From assembly GCA_000318405.1 (NCBI GenBank), contig KB291764.1:27594-91593 (forward strand): DNA of 64,000 bases, read 5' to 3'. The position numbers were made by a program, and so were the translations under genes. This document shows, one piece after another, positions 28,885 to 37,412 of this stretch. This stretch comes from Brevundimonas diminuta 470-4. Its GTDB lineage: Bacteria > Pseudomonadota > Alphaproteobacteria > Caulobacterales > Caulobacteraceae. The first letter of the stretch is position 1. Every line of letters starts with the position of its first letter. The notes under the pieces are model-generated. The model ran no database searches and was not told where the DNA came from. It saw only the letters and a program-made list of their open reading frames with translations.

Positions 28885-29640
28885 TCAGAACGCCGGGGGA
28901 ATGAGCGGTCCGCAGACGGCGCTGAGGTTGGCCGCCTGAACGAGGCCGGGCAGATCCTGCAGCACAGTGCGTCCCGCCCTGTAGTCGACGAGGACGTTGC
29001 GTCGAAGCTGCTGGAGGGTGCGGTTCATGTGGACCGCGCTCAGGCCGAGGATGTCGGCGAGCACGTCCTGCGTCAGGGGAAGATGGAGGGCTCCGCCATG
29101 CGCGGACCCGAGACGGACCTGCCGCTCGTGCAGTTCGAGCAGCAGGTGGGCCGTGCGTTCATAGGCGTTGAGCCGTCCCAGCCGGACGACCTGCCGCGCC
29201 ACGCGCAGACGTTCCGCCGTCCGATAGCGCCGCCAGGCGTTCCTCAGGGGAGAGGCCTGGGCCCCAGGCTCGGAAAGCGTGGTCCAGAAGGCGGTGGCGT
29301 CCACCGTGACGATCTCGGTCAGGGCCCAGACCTGGAGATCGGCGTCGACCGATCCTGAGGCCACGATGACGTCGCCGGGCAGGCTCAGGCCGACGATCTG
29401 ACGTCGTCCGTCGTTCAGCATGGCGCCGCGCGCGATCCAGCCGCTCGCCACCAGCCGGGCCTGGTTGCGATCGGGATCCATGGAAATGGCGGCTCCCGAC
29501 GGCTGCTGCTGGGGCGCGCCTGTGAAACTGCTGCGGATCAGGGCGGTCCCCTCCACCCCTATCGGGGCGAAGCTGGCCAGCATACGCTCAAGCGGAGCGG
29601 TGAGGCGGGCTTCAAGACCTGTATCCGACTGATTCTTCAT
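28885..29640 (-). CDS. Crp/Fnr-family transcriptional regulator (member 3)
   Basis: A 251-residue regulator from ATG 29640. A GTG at 29682 in the same frame would add 14 residues. The sensor domain includes GRRQIVGLSLPGDVIVASGS, and the winged helix is LPLTQDVLADILGLSAVHMN followed by RTLQQLRR. The recognition helix is nearly identical to that of members 2, 4 and 5, so the paralogues may compete for similar DNA sites. No FNR cysteine cluster is present. A partly similar version of the 18-bp repeat (ACATAGGTTGG) lies upstream at 29680. Confidence 0.83.
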   Translation of the reverse strand: MKNQSDTGLEARLTAPLERMLASFAPIGVEGTALIRSSFTGAPQQQPSGAAISMDPDRNQARLVASGWIARGAMLNDGRRQIVGLSLPGDVIVASGSVDADLQVWALTEIVTVDATAFWTTLSEPGAQASPLRNAWRRYRTAERLRVARQVVRLGRLNAYERTAHLLLELHERQVRLGSAHGGALHLPLTQDVLADILGLSAVHMNRTLQQLRRNVLVDYRAGRTVLQDLPGLVQAANLSAVCGPLIPPAF

Positions 29641-29787
29641 GGCCTTCGACCAACAGCATGGCTTCGACGACCAGTTCTTCACATAGGTTGGTTTTCGCGC
29701 GTTTCGCGCAGGCCGAATGCTGAAATCAGGCCGGGGCCGATGCGCCGATGTTCCCGAATTTCTCGTCCAGACAGGCTCGACCGTCGG

Positions 29788-30714
29788 TCAGACGGTGACG
29801 ACGGCGCCGACAGCGGCGATGCGCTCGACCTCGGCGTAGGAGGACCCGGCGAGGCTGGCCCCGAAGACATCAGGATCAATCTCATCATAGACCATCCGCG
29901 CCCCGCGCTGGCTTGCCAGGGTGGTCAGGGCGCTGCGCACCAGGTCTTGGCCGGCCACGATCGGGGCGCCGGTATAGAGCAGGAGGCATCCGCCGGGCGC
30001 GAGGCGGGACAGAGCGTCTGCCGCCCACTCCAGAGCGACCTCCGCCCCGTAATGATCGCCGCCGTCGCGATACAGCCGTCCGCTGCGCCCCGCCATATAG
30101 GGCGGGTTGGCTGCGATCAGGTCCCAGACGCCCTGCGCGGGAAAGCCGCCGGGGCGGAGGTCGATCATGAGACCGGCATGCCGGGCGTTGAGGCGACAGA
30201 GGCGAAGGGCCTGCGGGTTGATGTCGGTCGCAACGACGGCCGCTTCCGGATCGAGGGCGGCGATCGCAAGGGCCCCGGCTCCCGCCCCGACCCCGATCTC
30301 CAGCGCATTTCGCCATGCGCGGCCGGCCAGGGCCTGACGCAGGAAGCGGACGTAGCGATAGCTGTCGGGTCCCAGGAAGACGGCCTGTTCGTCCGCGCCA
30401 GAGGCGGAATGCAGGTGCAGGCGTCCGTCCAGACGGCTAACGCGCAGCCGCGCGCGCAAACCGTCGGCGTCTTCTCTGACGGCGTCGGCCTCGGTCAGGG
30501 CGTCCAGAAGCCATGCGGGTGCGGTTTCGGGATCGAAGGCCCGGCCCCAACCCAGGATGTCGCGAAGGACATCGGTCTCACTCGCCCGGCGCCGCCGCGC
30601 GACCAGGCGATGCGTGGCCGGGGTGGGCGACACGAAGTCATATCCGACGGCTTCCAGGCCGGAAAGAAGATCGAGCAGGGCGGCGTCGGCGGGTGCAGGG
30701 GCCTGCGCCGTCAC
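29788..30714 (-). CDS. HemK/PrmC-like class I methyltransferase
   Basis: A 308-residue SAM-dependent methyltransferase. Motif I is ALEIGVGAGAGALAIAALDP, with Asp of ATDINPQAL. The NPPY motif (IAANPPYMAG) marks enzymes that methylate amide or amino nitrogens, such as release-factor or ribosomal-protein methylases. The N-terminal 110 residues are not the PrmC helical domain, so the substrate is different and unknown. The start overlaps the stop of the upstream di-iron oxidase gene by 4 bp (ATGA), which implies they act together. Confidence 0.8.
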   Translation of the reverse strand: MTAQAPAPADAALLDLLSGLEAVGYDFVSPTPATHRLVARRRRASETDVLRDILGWGRAFDPETAPAWLLDALTEADAVREDADGLRARLRVSRLDGRLHLHSASGADEQAVFLGPDSYRYVRFLRQALAGRAWRNALEIGVGAGAGALAIAALDPEAAVVATDINPQALRLCRLNARHAGLMIDLRPGGFPAQGVWDLIAANPPYMAGRSGRLYRDGGDHYGAEVALEWAADALSRLAPGGCLLLYTGAPIVAGQDLVRSALTTLASQRGARMVYDEIDPDVFGASLAGSSYAEVERIAAVGAVVTV

Positions 30715-31625
30715 GCGGAGCGACGCAGGGGGGCCTGACCCCAGAGATGGGCCCGGTAGGCGTCGAAACAGCGGGCGCCGGCCATCAGTCGCATGACCGC
30801 CCCCTCAGCCAGGGCGCGGATGCACTCCGGCCGCTCCGCCGCCAGCGGACGCAGCACTTCCTCGTTCCAGGCTTCGGAATGGGCGATGTCCAAGGTGGCG
30901 TGAAGGGCGAAATACTTGCGCTCTACCCCGACCCCGAGCCGCTTCAGCCCTTCGGCCACATGGGCGGCTCGCCAGGGGGCCGTGAGTTCGACCGCCCCCA
31001 GGGCCCCAAGGGCGTGGTAGGCGTATCGTCTCTGGGTGGAGAAGGCGACGAGGGTATTGCCGAGGGCGAGCGACGGCCACGCCGTTTCCTCGATCCGGGG
31101 TTTCAGGTCCAGCGCCGCCGCGAGACGGTCCAGCATCGGACCGTGCATGCCCGCTTCCGACCCGCGGCCCATTTCGTCCCAGTAGTTGCGCGCCAGCTCA
31201 AGCTTTGGACGGGTCGGCATCTTGACCTGGGCCATGGCCACGAGGTCCTCGAAGCCGGCTTCGCCGGCCACCTCCTGCAGCAGGAACCAGCGCATTTCCT
31301 CCATCGAGGCCGTCTCGGCCAGCCAGGGGAAGAGCGGATCCGCCTCGCCGGGACCGGATCCCTTGAGCGCCTCGAACCAGGCGACGAAGGCGTCGGCCGT
31401 GGCGGGGAGGTCGACGAGCCAGGGCGCAGCCTCGGCCCGGGCGCGTTCGATGAAGTCGCCCTCCACCAGCATCATCTCCGCATCATGGCGAAGATCGTCG
31501 CGCCAGGCAGGACGCGGCGTGGCCGGGGCGACGCGTCGGTGATTCCAGTGCGCCAACCGACGATGAAAACCCGCCGGGTCCGAGGGTTCGGGGGCGGCGA
31601 GCGGGGCTGGACCCTCTGGCGACAT
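30711..31625 (-). CDS. Haem-oxygenase-like di-iron enzyme (iron-containing redox enzyme family)
   Basis: A 304-residue helical protein from ATG 31625 with CAGGAG 6 nt upstream. The open frame extends to 31655. Metal ligands typical of haem-oxygenase-like di-iron oxidases (PF14518-type) are visible: the glutamates in FLLQEVAGEAGFEDL, then NYWDEMGRGSEAGMHG, and a C-terminal HATLDIAHSEAWNEE. Family members oxidise amino-acid or fatty-acid-like substrates. The coupled methyltransferase and the EcfG-like promoter suggest a stress-induced small-molecule or protein modification pathway. The substrate is unknown. Confidence 0.78.
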   Translation of the reverse strand: MSPEGPAPLAAPEPSDPAGFHRRLAHWNHRRVAPATPRPAWRDDLRHDAEMMLVEGDFIERARAEAAPWLVDLPATADAFVAWFEALKGSGPGEADPLFPWLAETASMEEMRWFLLQEVAGEAGFEDLVAMAQVKMPTRPKLELARNYWDEMGRGSEAGMHGPMLDRLAAALDLKPRIEETAWPSLALGNTLVAFSTQRRYAYHALGALGAVELTAPWRAAHVAEGLKRLGVGVERKYFALHATLDIAHSEAWNEEVLRPLAAERPECIRALAEGAVMRLMAGARCFDAYRAHLWGQAPLRRSA

Positions 31626-31654
31626 GAAAGGCTCCTGTGACTTGGGGACTGCCA

Positions 31655-31680
31655 TACGCCTTGGCGCGCCCGCGGGTTCC
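31655..31680 (-). promoter_or_regulatory. Putative EcfG-type promoter for the di-iron oxidase operon
   Basis: Minus strand GGAAC (31680-31676), 17 nt, CGTA. One mismatch to CGTT. It ends 30 bp before the start at 31625. It is divergent to another such promoter 54 bp away. Confidence 0.5.
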
Positions 31681-31733
31681 CAGAGGGTCTCGAGGCGGCG
31701 AAATCCCGGTCTCCGTGTCGGGTTTCAGACAGT

Positions 31734-31758
31734 GGAACTGCGTTCGTGACCGTCGGTT
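31734..31758 (+). promoter_or_regulatory. Putative EcfG-type promoter for the cyanophycin operon
   Basis: GGAAC (31734-31738), 17 nt, GTT (GGTT in context). It ends 27 bp upstream of the small ORF that is translationally linked to cphA. Confidence 0.55.
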
Positions 31759-31784
31759 CATCCAGTCCTTCAGGGAGGCGCCGA

Positions 31785-31976
31785 ATGAAACATTCTGGAT
31801 TTGGATGGACGATCAGCCAGGTCGGAGAGACCTGGAACTGGGCCGTAACGGGCCCGGCAGCCGGGGCGGCCCTTGTCGCCGGACAGGCCCCGTCACGGGC
31901 CGTGGCCGCCGCCATGGTGGTTCGAGCCCTGGTGCGCGGAATGACCGAGGAAGCGCCTCGCGAGCTGGCCGCATGA
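31785..31976 (+). CDS. Small hypothetical protein leading the cyanophycin operon
   Basis: A 63-residue protein (MKHSGFGWTISQVGETWNWA) starting at ATG 31785, with AGGGAGG 7 nt upstream. A moderately hydrophobic Ala-rich stretch (PAAGAALVAGQAPSRAVAAA) could be a short helix. Its stop overlaps an in-frame cphA ATG at 31973 (ATGA), so it probably serves at least as a translational leader for cphA. I do not recognise the family. Confidence 0.55.
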   Translation: MKHSGFGWTISQVGETWNWAVTGPAAGAALVAGQAPSRAVAAAMVVRALVRGMTEEAPRELAA

Positions 31977-32005
31977 ACATGACGACGACGAGCGGAGAGG
32001 GGGCG

Positions 32006-34753
32006 ATGCAGGTTCTGGAGCGCAGCGTCTATCGCGGCCCCCACCTGTACAGCGCCAGGCCCATGGTGCGGATCCGTTTGGATCTGGGGCGGATGGAAGA
32101 CTGGCCGACGGATCGGCTGGGCGATTTTTCAGCGCGCCTGCTGGAGGCGCTTCCCGGCCTGGATAGGCACGGATGCTGCTATGGCGAGCCGGGCGGATTT
32201 GTCCGTCGTCTGCGCGACGGGACCTGGTTCGGCCACGTGGCGGAGCACGTCGCCCTTGAACTGCAGACCCGCGCGGGAACCCCTGTCACGCGGGGCAAGA
32301 CGCGTTCGGTGCGCGGCCAGCCCGGCGTCTACGACATCCTCTTCACCTATCGCGACGAAACCACGGCTCTTCTGGCCGGAAGACTGGCCCTGCAGCTTTG
32401 CAACGCCCTGCTGCCGGAGACGCTCGCCGGGATCGGCGGCCTGGACCGGGTCTGCGCGGACGGTCTGGATCCGCGCCTGCCGGGCGCCGTCCACGCCGAT
32501 GAGGCGGCCGCCATTCTGCGCGATGCGGTGCGCCGGACGGCTTTGGGGCCCTCCACACAGGCCCTGGTCGACGCCGCGCGACGTCGGGGGATTCCTGTCG
32601 AACGCCTCAATACCGGAAGCCTCCTGCGGCTGGGATGGGGCACCCGGCAGAGGCGCCTGCGCGCCAGCGTGACGGACCGCACGGGCCTGATCGCGGCCGA
32701 ACTGGCGGGCGACAAGGCCCAGGCCAAGGTCCTGCTCGAGGCTGTGGGCTGTCCGACCGCCCGCGGGGAAGTGGTGCGCACTGCGGATGAGGCCGCCGCC
32801 GCCGCCGCGCGCCTGGGCGGCAGGGTCGTGGTCAAGCCGCTTGATGGCAACCACGGACGGGGCGTCACGACAGGTCTGGATACGCTCGCGGCCGTCAGGA
32901 AGGCCTTCGCCCTGGCTGCGCCCCACGGACGACGGGTCATCGTCGAGCAGGAGCTTCCGGGCCGGGATTATCGTGTCCTGGTGGTCGACGGCAGGGTCGT
33001 CGCCGTCGCCGAGCGCCGCCCGCCCTGCATCGAGGGCGACGGGCGCCGGTCGGTGGCTGAACTGGTCGAAGAGATCAACGCCGATCCGCGCCGGGGCATC
33101 GGCCATGAGAACAGCCTGACCCTGATCCGTCTCGACGAGGAGGCGCTGACCCTCCTGGCCCGTCAGGGCCTGTCGCCGCAGAGCGTTCCGGGGCCCGGCG
33201 TCAGGGTCCTGCTGCGCACCGCGGCCAACCTTTCCTCGGGAGGGACCGCGACAGACCGGACCGACGAGATTCACCCGGCCAACGCCGCCATCGCCCGGCG
33301 AGCCGCCCTGGCCCTCGGCCTGGACGTGGCCGGGGTGGATCTTCTGGCGCCCGACATCCGCCGCTCGGTGCGCGACACCGGCGGGGGCGTTGTCGAGGTC
33401 AATGCGGCGCCGGGATTGCGCATGCATCTGTCGCCTTCGGAGGGCGAGGCGAGGGATGTCGCCGGGCCGATCTTGGACATGATGTTCCCGCGGGGCGTCC
33501 AGTCCCGCATCCCCGTGATCGCGGTGACGGGCACCAACGGGAAATCGACTGTGGGCCGGATGATCGCCCATGTGCTGCAGGCGGAAGGACGGGCAGTGGG
33601 CCTGACGAACACCAGCGGCGTCTATGTCGACGGGGAGAGAATCCGCGCCGGCGACGCCAGCGGCCCGCGCAGCGCCCGCATGGTGCTCAATGATCCTGTC
33701 GTTGATGTCGCGGTGCTGGAGTGCGCCCGGGGCGGCATCCTCCGCGAGGGCCTGGCCTTCGACCGCTGCGACGTCGGCTGCGTCCTCAACGTCCAGCCCG
33801 ACCACCTGGGGCTCAAGGGAGTGGACACGCTGGAGGACCTGGCGAAGGTCAAGTCGGTGGTGACCGAGGCCGTATCGCGTCGGGGGCTGAGCGTCCTCAA
33901 CGCCGATGATCCCCTGACGCTGCGCATGGCGCGCCATGCGGGCGGTCGGGTTTGCTGGTTCTCCATGCGGGGCGGCGCCGAGACGCCGGGTTTCCTGCTC
34001 AAGCACGTGGCCGAAGGCGGCGCGGCGGTCCTCTATGACGCCGAAAGCGGCGTGCTCGAGCTTCACGATCGGGGCGAGCGCCGACGGCTGGGCCATGCAG
34101 CGGATCTGCCTTCGACCCTGGGCGGCGCGGCCGCCTTCAATGTGGCCAACATCCTGGCGGCTGCGGCGGCCTGCTACGGCGTCGGCGTGCCGCCGGAGCG
34201 GATCGGCGCGGCCCTGGGCGGCTTTACGTCCAGCTACGAACAGAATCCCGGTCGCCTCAATATCTGCGATCAGCACGGCTTCCGGGTCATCATGGACTAC
34301 GCTCACAATCCGGACGGTCTTCGGGCCCTCGGCGCCCTTGTGGCTGCGGTCCGGCCCGCCGGCGGGCGGACCATCGCCATGATCAGCATCCCCGGCGACC
34401 GGCGGACGCAGGAGATCGTCGCCATGGGCGAGATCAGCGCCAGCTTCTTCGACGAGGTCGTCTTCAGGGAGACGCCCGACAACCGCGGTCGTCCCGCCGG
34501 CGAGGTGATCCGCCTCCTCGCCGAAGGCGCGCTGCGCAGCGGGGCTGACGCCTCGCGCTTCCGCGGCGTGCAAAAGGAGGAGGAGGCCGTGACTGCGTGC
34601 CTTGAAGCGGCCAGACCCGGAGACCTCGTCGTCCTGACGCCGACACGCATCGAAGCGGTGTGGGCGCAGATCATGGCCTTCCGGCCTACCTTCCCGTCGT
34701 CGGCCCTGGGCCTGAATGCGCCCGGCGTCATTCTGGAGCCTCCCCATGGGTAA
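32006..34753 (+). CDS. cphA: Cyanophycin synthetase
   Basis: A 915-residue enzyme that polymerises Asp and Arg (multi-L-arginyl-poly-L-aspartate) at the expense of ATP. I prefer ATG 32006 (MQVLERSVYRGPHLYS) because GGAGAGGGGG precedes it. ATG 31973 is possible. Domains: N-terminal CphA domain (1-160), with WFGHVAEHVALELQTRAGTP; ATP-grasp domain (about 220-480), with VVKPLDGNHGRGVTTGL; and Mur-ligase-like domain (from about 500), with the P-loop GTNGKST at 509-515 and DYAHNPDGL. All three catalytic regions look intact. cphB overlaps its end by 8 bp. Confidence 0.95.
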   Translation: MQVLERSVYRGPHLYSARPMVRIRLDLGRMEDWPTDRLGDFSARLLEALPGLDRHGCCYGEPGGFVRRLRDGTWFGHVAEHVALELQTRAGTPVTRGKTRSVRGQPGVYDILFTYRDETTALLAGRLALQLCNALLPETLAGIGGLDRVCADGLDPRLPGAVHADEAAAILRDAVRRTALGPSTQALVDAARRRGIPVERLNTGSLLRLGWGTRQRRLRASVTDRTGLIAAELAGDKAQAKVLLEAVGCPTARGEVVRTADEAAAAAARLGGRVVVKPLDGNHGRGVTTGLDTLAAVRKAFALAAPHGRRVIVEQELPGRDYRVLVVDGRVVAVAERRPPCIEGDGRRSVAELVEEINADPRRGIGHENSLTLIRLDEEALTLLARQGLSPQSVPGPGVRVLLRTAANLSSGGTATDRTDEIHPANAAIARRAALALGLDVAGVDLLAPDIRRSVRDTGGGVVEVNAAPGLRMHLSPSEGEARDVAGPILDMMFPRGVQSRIPVIAVTGTNGKSTVGRMIAHVLQAEGRAVGLTNTSGVYVDGERIRAGDASGPRSARMVLNDPVVDVAVLECARGGILREGLAFDRCDVGCVLNVQPDHLGLKGVDTLEDLAKVKSVVTEAVSRRGLSVLNADDPLTLRMARHAGGRVCWFSMRGGAETPGFLLKHVAEGGAAVLYDAESGVLELHDRGERRRLGHAADLPSTLGGAAAFNVANILAAAAACYGVGVPPERIGAALGGFTSSYEQNPGRLNICDQHGFRVIMDYAHNPDGLRALGALVAAVRPAGGRTIAMISIPGDRRTQEIVAMGEISASFFDEVVFRETPDNRGRPAGEVIRLLAEGALRSGADASRFRGVQKEEEAVTACLEAARPGDLVVLTPTRIEAVWAQIMAFRPTFPSSALGLNAPGVILEPPHG

Positions 34754-35570
34754 GGGCGCCCTGATCATTATCGGCGGACATGAGGACAAGACCGGCGAGC
34801 GGGTCATCCTCAACGAGGTCGCCCGGCGCATCGGCGGCGGCAAGCTGGTCATCGCGACCATCGCCTCCCATGAACCCGAAGGCTATTTCGACAGCTATCG
34901 GGAAGGCTTCAACGGCCTCGGCGTCGGGGAATTGATCGAGCTGTACGTCGAGGATCGGGCCGAAAGCCATGAGCAGGACCTTCTCGACCTGCTTGACGGC
35001 GCCGCGGGCGTCTTCTTCAGCGGCGGCGACCAACTCAGGCTCGCCAGCCAGATCGGGGACACGCCAATCGAGCGATGCATTCGCGATCTCCATGCGCGCG
35101 GGGGCCTGATCGCGGGAACGTCGGCGGGGGCGTCGGTGATGAGCGAGACCATGCTGGTCAAGGGACCAAGCGCGGAGTCCTATCGGATCGGCGAGGTGCA
35201 CATGGCTCCGGGACTGGGCCTGCTCCCCAATGTCATCATCGACCAGCATTTCGCCGAAAGGGGACGGTTCGGCCGACTGTTGGGCGCGGTGGCCCACAAC
35301 CCGCGCCTCATGGGGCTGGGCATCGACGAGAACACGGCTGTGGTGGTCGAGCACGGGCGGCTGCGGGTGCTCGGAGACGGCGCGGTCTATGTCGTCGACG
35401 GGGAGGGCGCGACCCATTCCAATATCTCGGAAGGCGGCGCCGAGGACGCCCTGTCGATGTTCGACGTGCGCCTCCACGTGCTGTCCCGGGATGACGGCTT
35501 CGACCTCGACCGCCGTCGTCCGCAGCGTGCGGCCCCAGAAGAGAAGGCTGGAAGCGGCGATCCGCTGTGA
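34746..35570 (+). CDS. cphB: Cyanophycinase
   Basis: A 274-residue serine exopeptidase that releases beta-Asp-Arg dipeptides from cyanophycin. The ATG at 34746 overlaps the end of cphA, and the frame is open from 34716. The nucleophile is Ser126 in the GTSAGASVM elbow. The catalytic region also has FSGGDQLRL and IIDQHFAERGRFGRL (His). No signal peptide is seen, so it acts on intracellular granules. The tail after about residue 255 is hydrophilic. Together with cphA it forms a complete make-and-break cycle for a nitrogen store. Confidence 0.94.
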   Translation: MGKGALIIIGGHEDKTGERVILNEVARRIGGGKLVIATIASHEPEGYFDSYREGFNGLGVGELIELYVEDRAESHEQDLLDLLDGAAGVFFSGGDQLRLASQIGDTPIERCIRDLHARGGLIAGTSAGASVMSETMLVKGPSAESYRIGEVHMAPGLGLLPNVIIDQHFAERGRFGRLLGAVAHNPRLMGLGIDENTAVVVEHGRLRVLGDGAVYVVDGEGATHSNISEGGAEDALSMFDVRLHVLSRDDGFDLDRRRPQRAAPEEKAGSGDPL

Positions 35571-35606
35571 CCTGAACCCGACACGCCGGTTCGGGCGCCG
35601 GTCGCG

Positions 35607-35636
35607 AGGGTTAGCTTCCTGATCCATTGCAGGAAG
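35607..35636. promoter_or_regulatory. Small inverted repeat upstream of the ferritin-like gene
   Basis: CTTCCTG (35615-35621) and CAGGAAG (35630-35636) form a 7-bp stem with an 8-nt loop. The second arm carries the AGGAAGG ribosome-binding site of the next gene, so the hairpin could hide it. It could also be a weak cphB terminator. Confidence 0.35.
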
Positions 35637-35646
35637 GAAAGCCGAC

Positions 35647-36165
35647 ATGATCAATGCTGACGACGTCTGGCGCGACGTCTTCGTGACGGGCCTCAAGAAC
35701 GCCCACGCCGTGGAAAATCAGGCCCTGGCCCTGATGGACCGCCAGATCGAGCGGGCCCGCAACTTCACCGAGGTCGCCGACCGGCTCAAAGCCCACCGCC
35801 TCGAGACCGAGGGACAGATCCTCCGTCTGGAAACCCTGCTGGATGGTTTCGACGAGAAGCCGTCAGGCCTCAAGGACGCCACCCTCTCGCTCGGCGGCAA
35901 TCTGGCGGCCATGGGCCACAGCTTCGCCGAAGACGAGATTCTGAAAAACGCCTTCGCCAACTACGCCTTCGAGAACTTTGAGGCGGCCTCCTATCGGGCC
36001 CTGATCCTTCTGGCCCAGAGCGGGGGCTATGAGGCGGCCTACGACCCCCTCGCCGCCACCCTGGAGGAGGAGGTGCGCATGGCGCGTTGGGTCGATGAAA
36101 GCCTGCCCATGCTGGTCGAGAAACACCTTGAGCTCAGACGCGCCGGTGAAAACGCCAGCCGCTGA
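35647..36165 (+). CDS. DUF892 (YciE/YciF-like) ferritin-fold stress protein
   Basis: A 172-residue four-helix protein. Helices carry spaced Glu/His residues suitable for a di-metal site (NAHAVENQALALMD, HRLETEGQILRLE, FENFEAASYRALI, TLEEEVRMARWVDE). This is the pattern of YciF-type proteins, induced by osmotic and general stress in enterobacteria. It starts at ATG 35647 after AGGAAGG. The Mn catalase gene follows by 54 AT-rich bases, a pairing frequently seen in bacterial stress islands. Confidence 0.8.
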   Translation: MINADDVWRDVFVTGLKNAHAVENQALALMDRQIERARNFTEVADRLKAHRLETEGQILRLETLLDGFDEKPSGLKDATLSLGGNLAAMGHSFAEDEILKNAFANYAFENFEAASYRALILLAQSGGYEAAYDPLAATLEEEVRMARWVDESLPMLVEKHLELRRAGENASR

Positions 36166-36219
36166 GATCTCCAACTTAGATTTTCAGGATATCAATATAA
36201 TCAACGGAATAAATCTGTC

Positions 36220-37125
36220 ATGTTCATGCACAACAAGAAGCTGATGTATACGGTGCGGGTCGCCGAACCCAATCCGGCCCTCGCCACCCTCATGCTCGAA
36301 CAGTTCGGCGGTCCGCAGGGCGAGCTGGCCGCCGCCATGCGCTATTTCACCCAAGGGCTGGCTGATGAGGACGTGGGGCGTCGCGACCTGCTGATGGACA
36401 TCGCCACCGAGGAACTGAGCCACCTTGAGATCATCGGCTCGATCGTCGCCATGCTCAATCGTGGGGCCAAGGGAAAGCTCGCGGAAGCCGCCGAGGAGGA
36501 AGCGGACCTCTACGCCAGCATGACCGCGGGCGGCGAAAGCCACACCATGTCCATCCTCTATGGCGGCGGCACGGCCCTGATCAACTCCGCCGGCGTGCCC
36601 TGGACAGCGGCCTACATCGACTCCATCGGTGATCCGGCCTGCGATCTGCGCTCCAATATCGCGGCCGAATCCCGGGCCAAGATCGTCTATGAGCGGCTGA
36701 TCAACGTGACCGACGATGCCGGAATCAAGGACGCCCTGACCTTCCTCATGACGCGGGAGGTGGCGCACCAGAAATCGTTCGAGAAGGCGCTCTACGCCAT
36801 CCCTGCCAACTTCCCGCCCGGCAAGCTTCCCGGTCATCCGGACTTCGCCGACAAATACTACAACATGTCCCAGGGGGAGGGGGATGCGAGCGGGCCCTGG
36901 AACGAGGGCGAGCAGTGGGAGGTCGTGGATGATCGCGAAGCCCAGGCTGCGGTGGACGGGGGCGCGGGCGACGCCTCGGTGAAGCTGACGACGGCTGACA
37001 AGAAATCGGTTCAGGCCTTTGCGGCCCGCACCCAGTCCGACCCTTCAGCCAATCCGATCACCGGGGCCGACCTCGGCGCCGGTCCGGGCGCCGGTCGCAC
37101 CACGCCCATGGATGCTCCGGCCTGA
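36220..37125 (+). CDS. Manganese catalase
   Basis: A 301-residue haem-free catalase dismutating hydrogen peroxide at a di-manganese site. The ligand motifs are all present: GGPQGELAAAMRYF (first Glu), IATEELSHLEIIGSIV (Glu and His), AESRAKIVYERLI (Glu) and TREVAHQKSFEKAL (Glu and His). The C-terminal 60 residues (Gly/Ala/Thr-rich) form the extended tail usual in the family. It is cytosolic and probably co-transcribed with the YciF-like gene. Confidence 0.93.
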   Translation: MFMHNKKLMYTVRVAEPNPALATLMLEQFGGPQGELAAAMRYFTQGLADEDVGRRDLLMDIATEELSHLEIIGSIVAMLNRGAKGKLAEAAEEEADLYASMTAGGESHTMSILYGGGTALINSAGVPWTAAYIDSIGDPACDLRSNIAAESRAKIVYERLINVTDDAGIKDALTFLMTREVAHQKSFEKALYAIPANFPPGKLPGHPDFADKYYNMSQGEGDASGPWNEGEQWEVVDDREAQAAVDGGAGDASVKLTTADKKSVQAFAARTQSDPSANPITGADLGAGPGAGRTTPMDAPA

Positions 37126-37272
37126 ATTTGACGGCGGCGGCTCGCCTGCTCGCGAGGCGCCGCCGCAGCCGCTCTCCGGGCTCAAGCCGCCTCCGCCAGC
37201 ACAGAGGCGGCGGGGCTGGAGCCTGCGACGGCCTGACCGCATTCGCTCGAAGCCGTGCCGGAGGGGGCGGCG
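37126..37272. other. Intergenic stretch downstream of Mn catalase
   Basis: Very GC-rich. It contains a palindromic run of GCCGCC / GGCGGC blocks, which may act as a terminator for the catalase transcript. Open frames are Pro/Ala/Arg-rich, and I see no real gene. Confidence 0.4.
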
Positions 37273-37374
37273 TCATGGGCCCCGCCGCCGCATGACTGGG
37301 GCGAGGAGGACATAAAAGCCGCGGTCAGCCATGGCGGCGAAGAAGTCCTGATCGTAGACGCGATCCGCAAACAT
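37273..37374 (-). CDS. Possible 33-residue peptide under a perfect EcfG-type promoter
   Basis: A tiny frame (MFADRVYDQDFFAAMADRGF, then YVLLAPVMRRRGP) with protein-like composition and GC-rich third positions. AGAAGGGAG lies 12 nt upstream of the ATG, farther than ideal. It is called mainly because the only perfect GGAAC-N17-CGTT in the window ends 39 bp upstream. It could equally be a small RNA, or a remnant: a second frame (to 37182) continues the coding-like pattern after a possible frameshift. The family is unknown. Confidence 0.35.
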   Translation of the reverse strand: MFADRVYDQDFFAAMADRGFYVLLAPVMRRRGP

Positions 37375-37412
37375 CGTGCTGACGGGCTCCCTTCTGGTCA
37401 TCGGAAGGGCGT

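Noticed and set aside
32129..34861. 910-codon minus frame opposite cphA
   Set aside because: Shadow of the cyanophycin synthetase; no recognisable domain.
37272..37404. Possible transposase remnant (DRVYDQDFFAAMADRGF)
   Set aside because: It faintly resembles IS5-type ADRAYDSD segments, but no flanking inverted repeats or other transposase motifs are visible.
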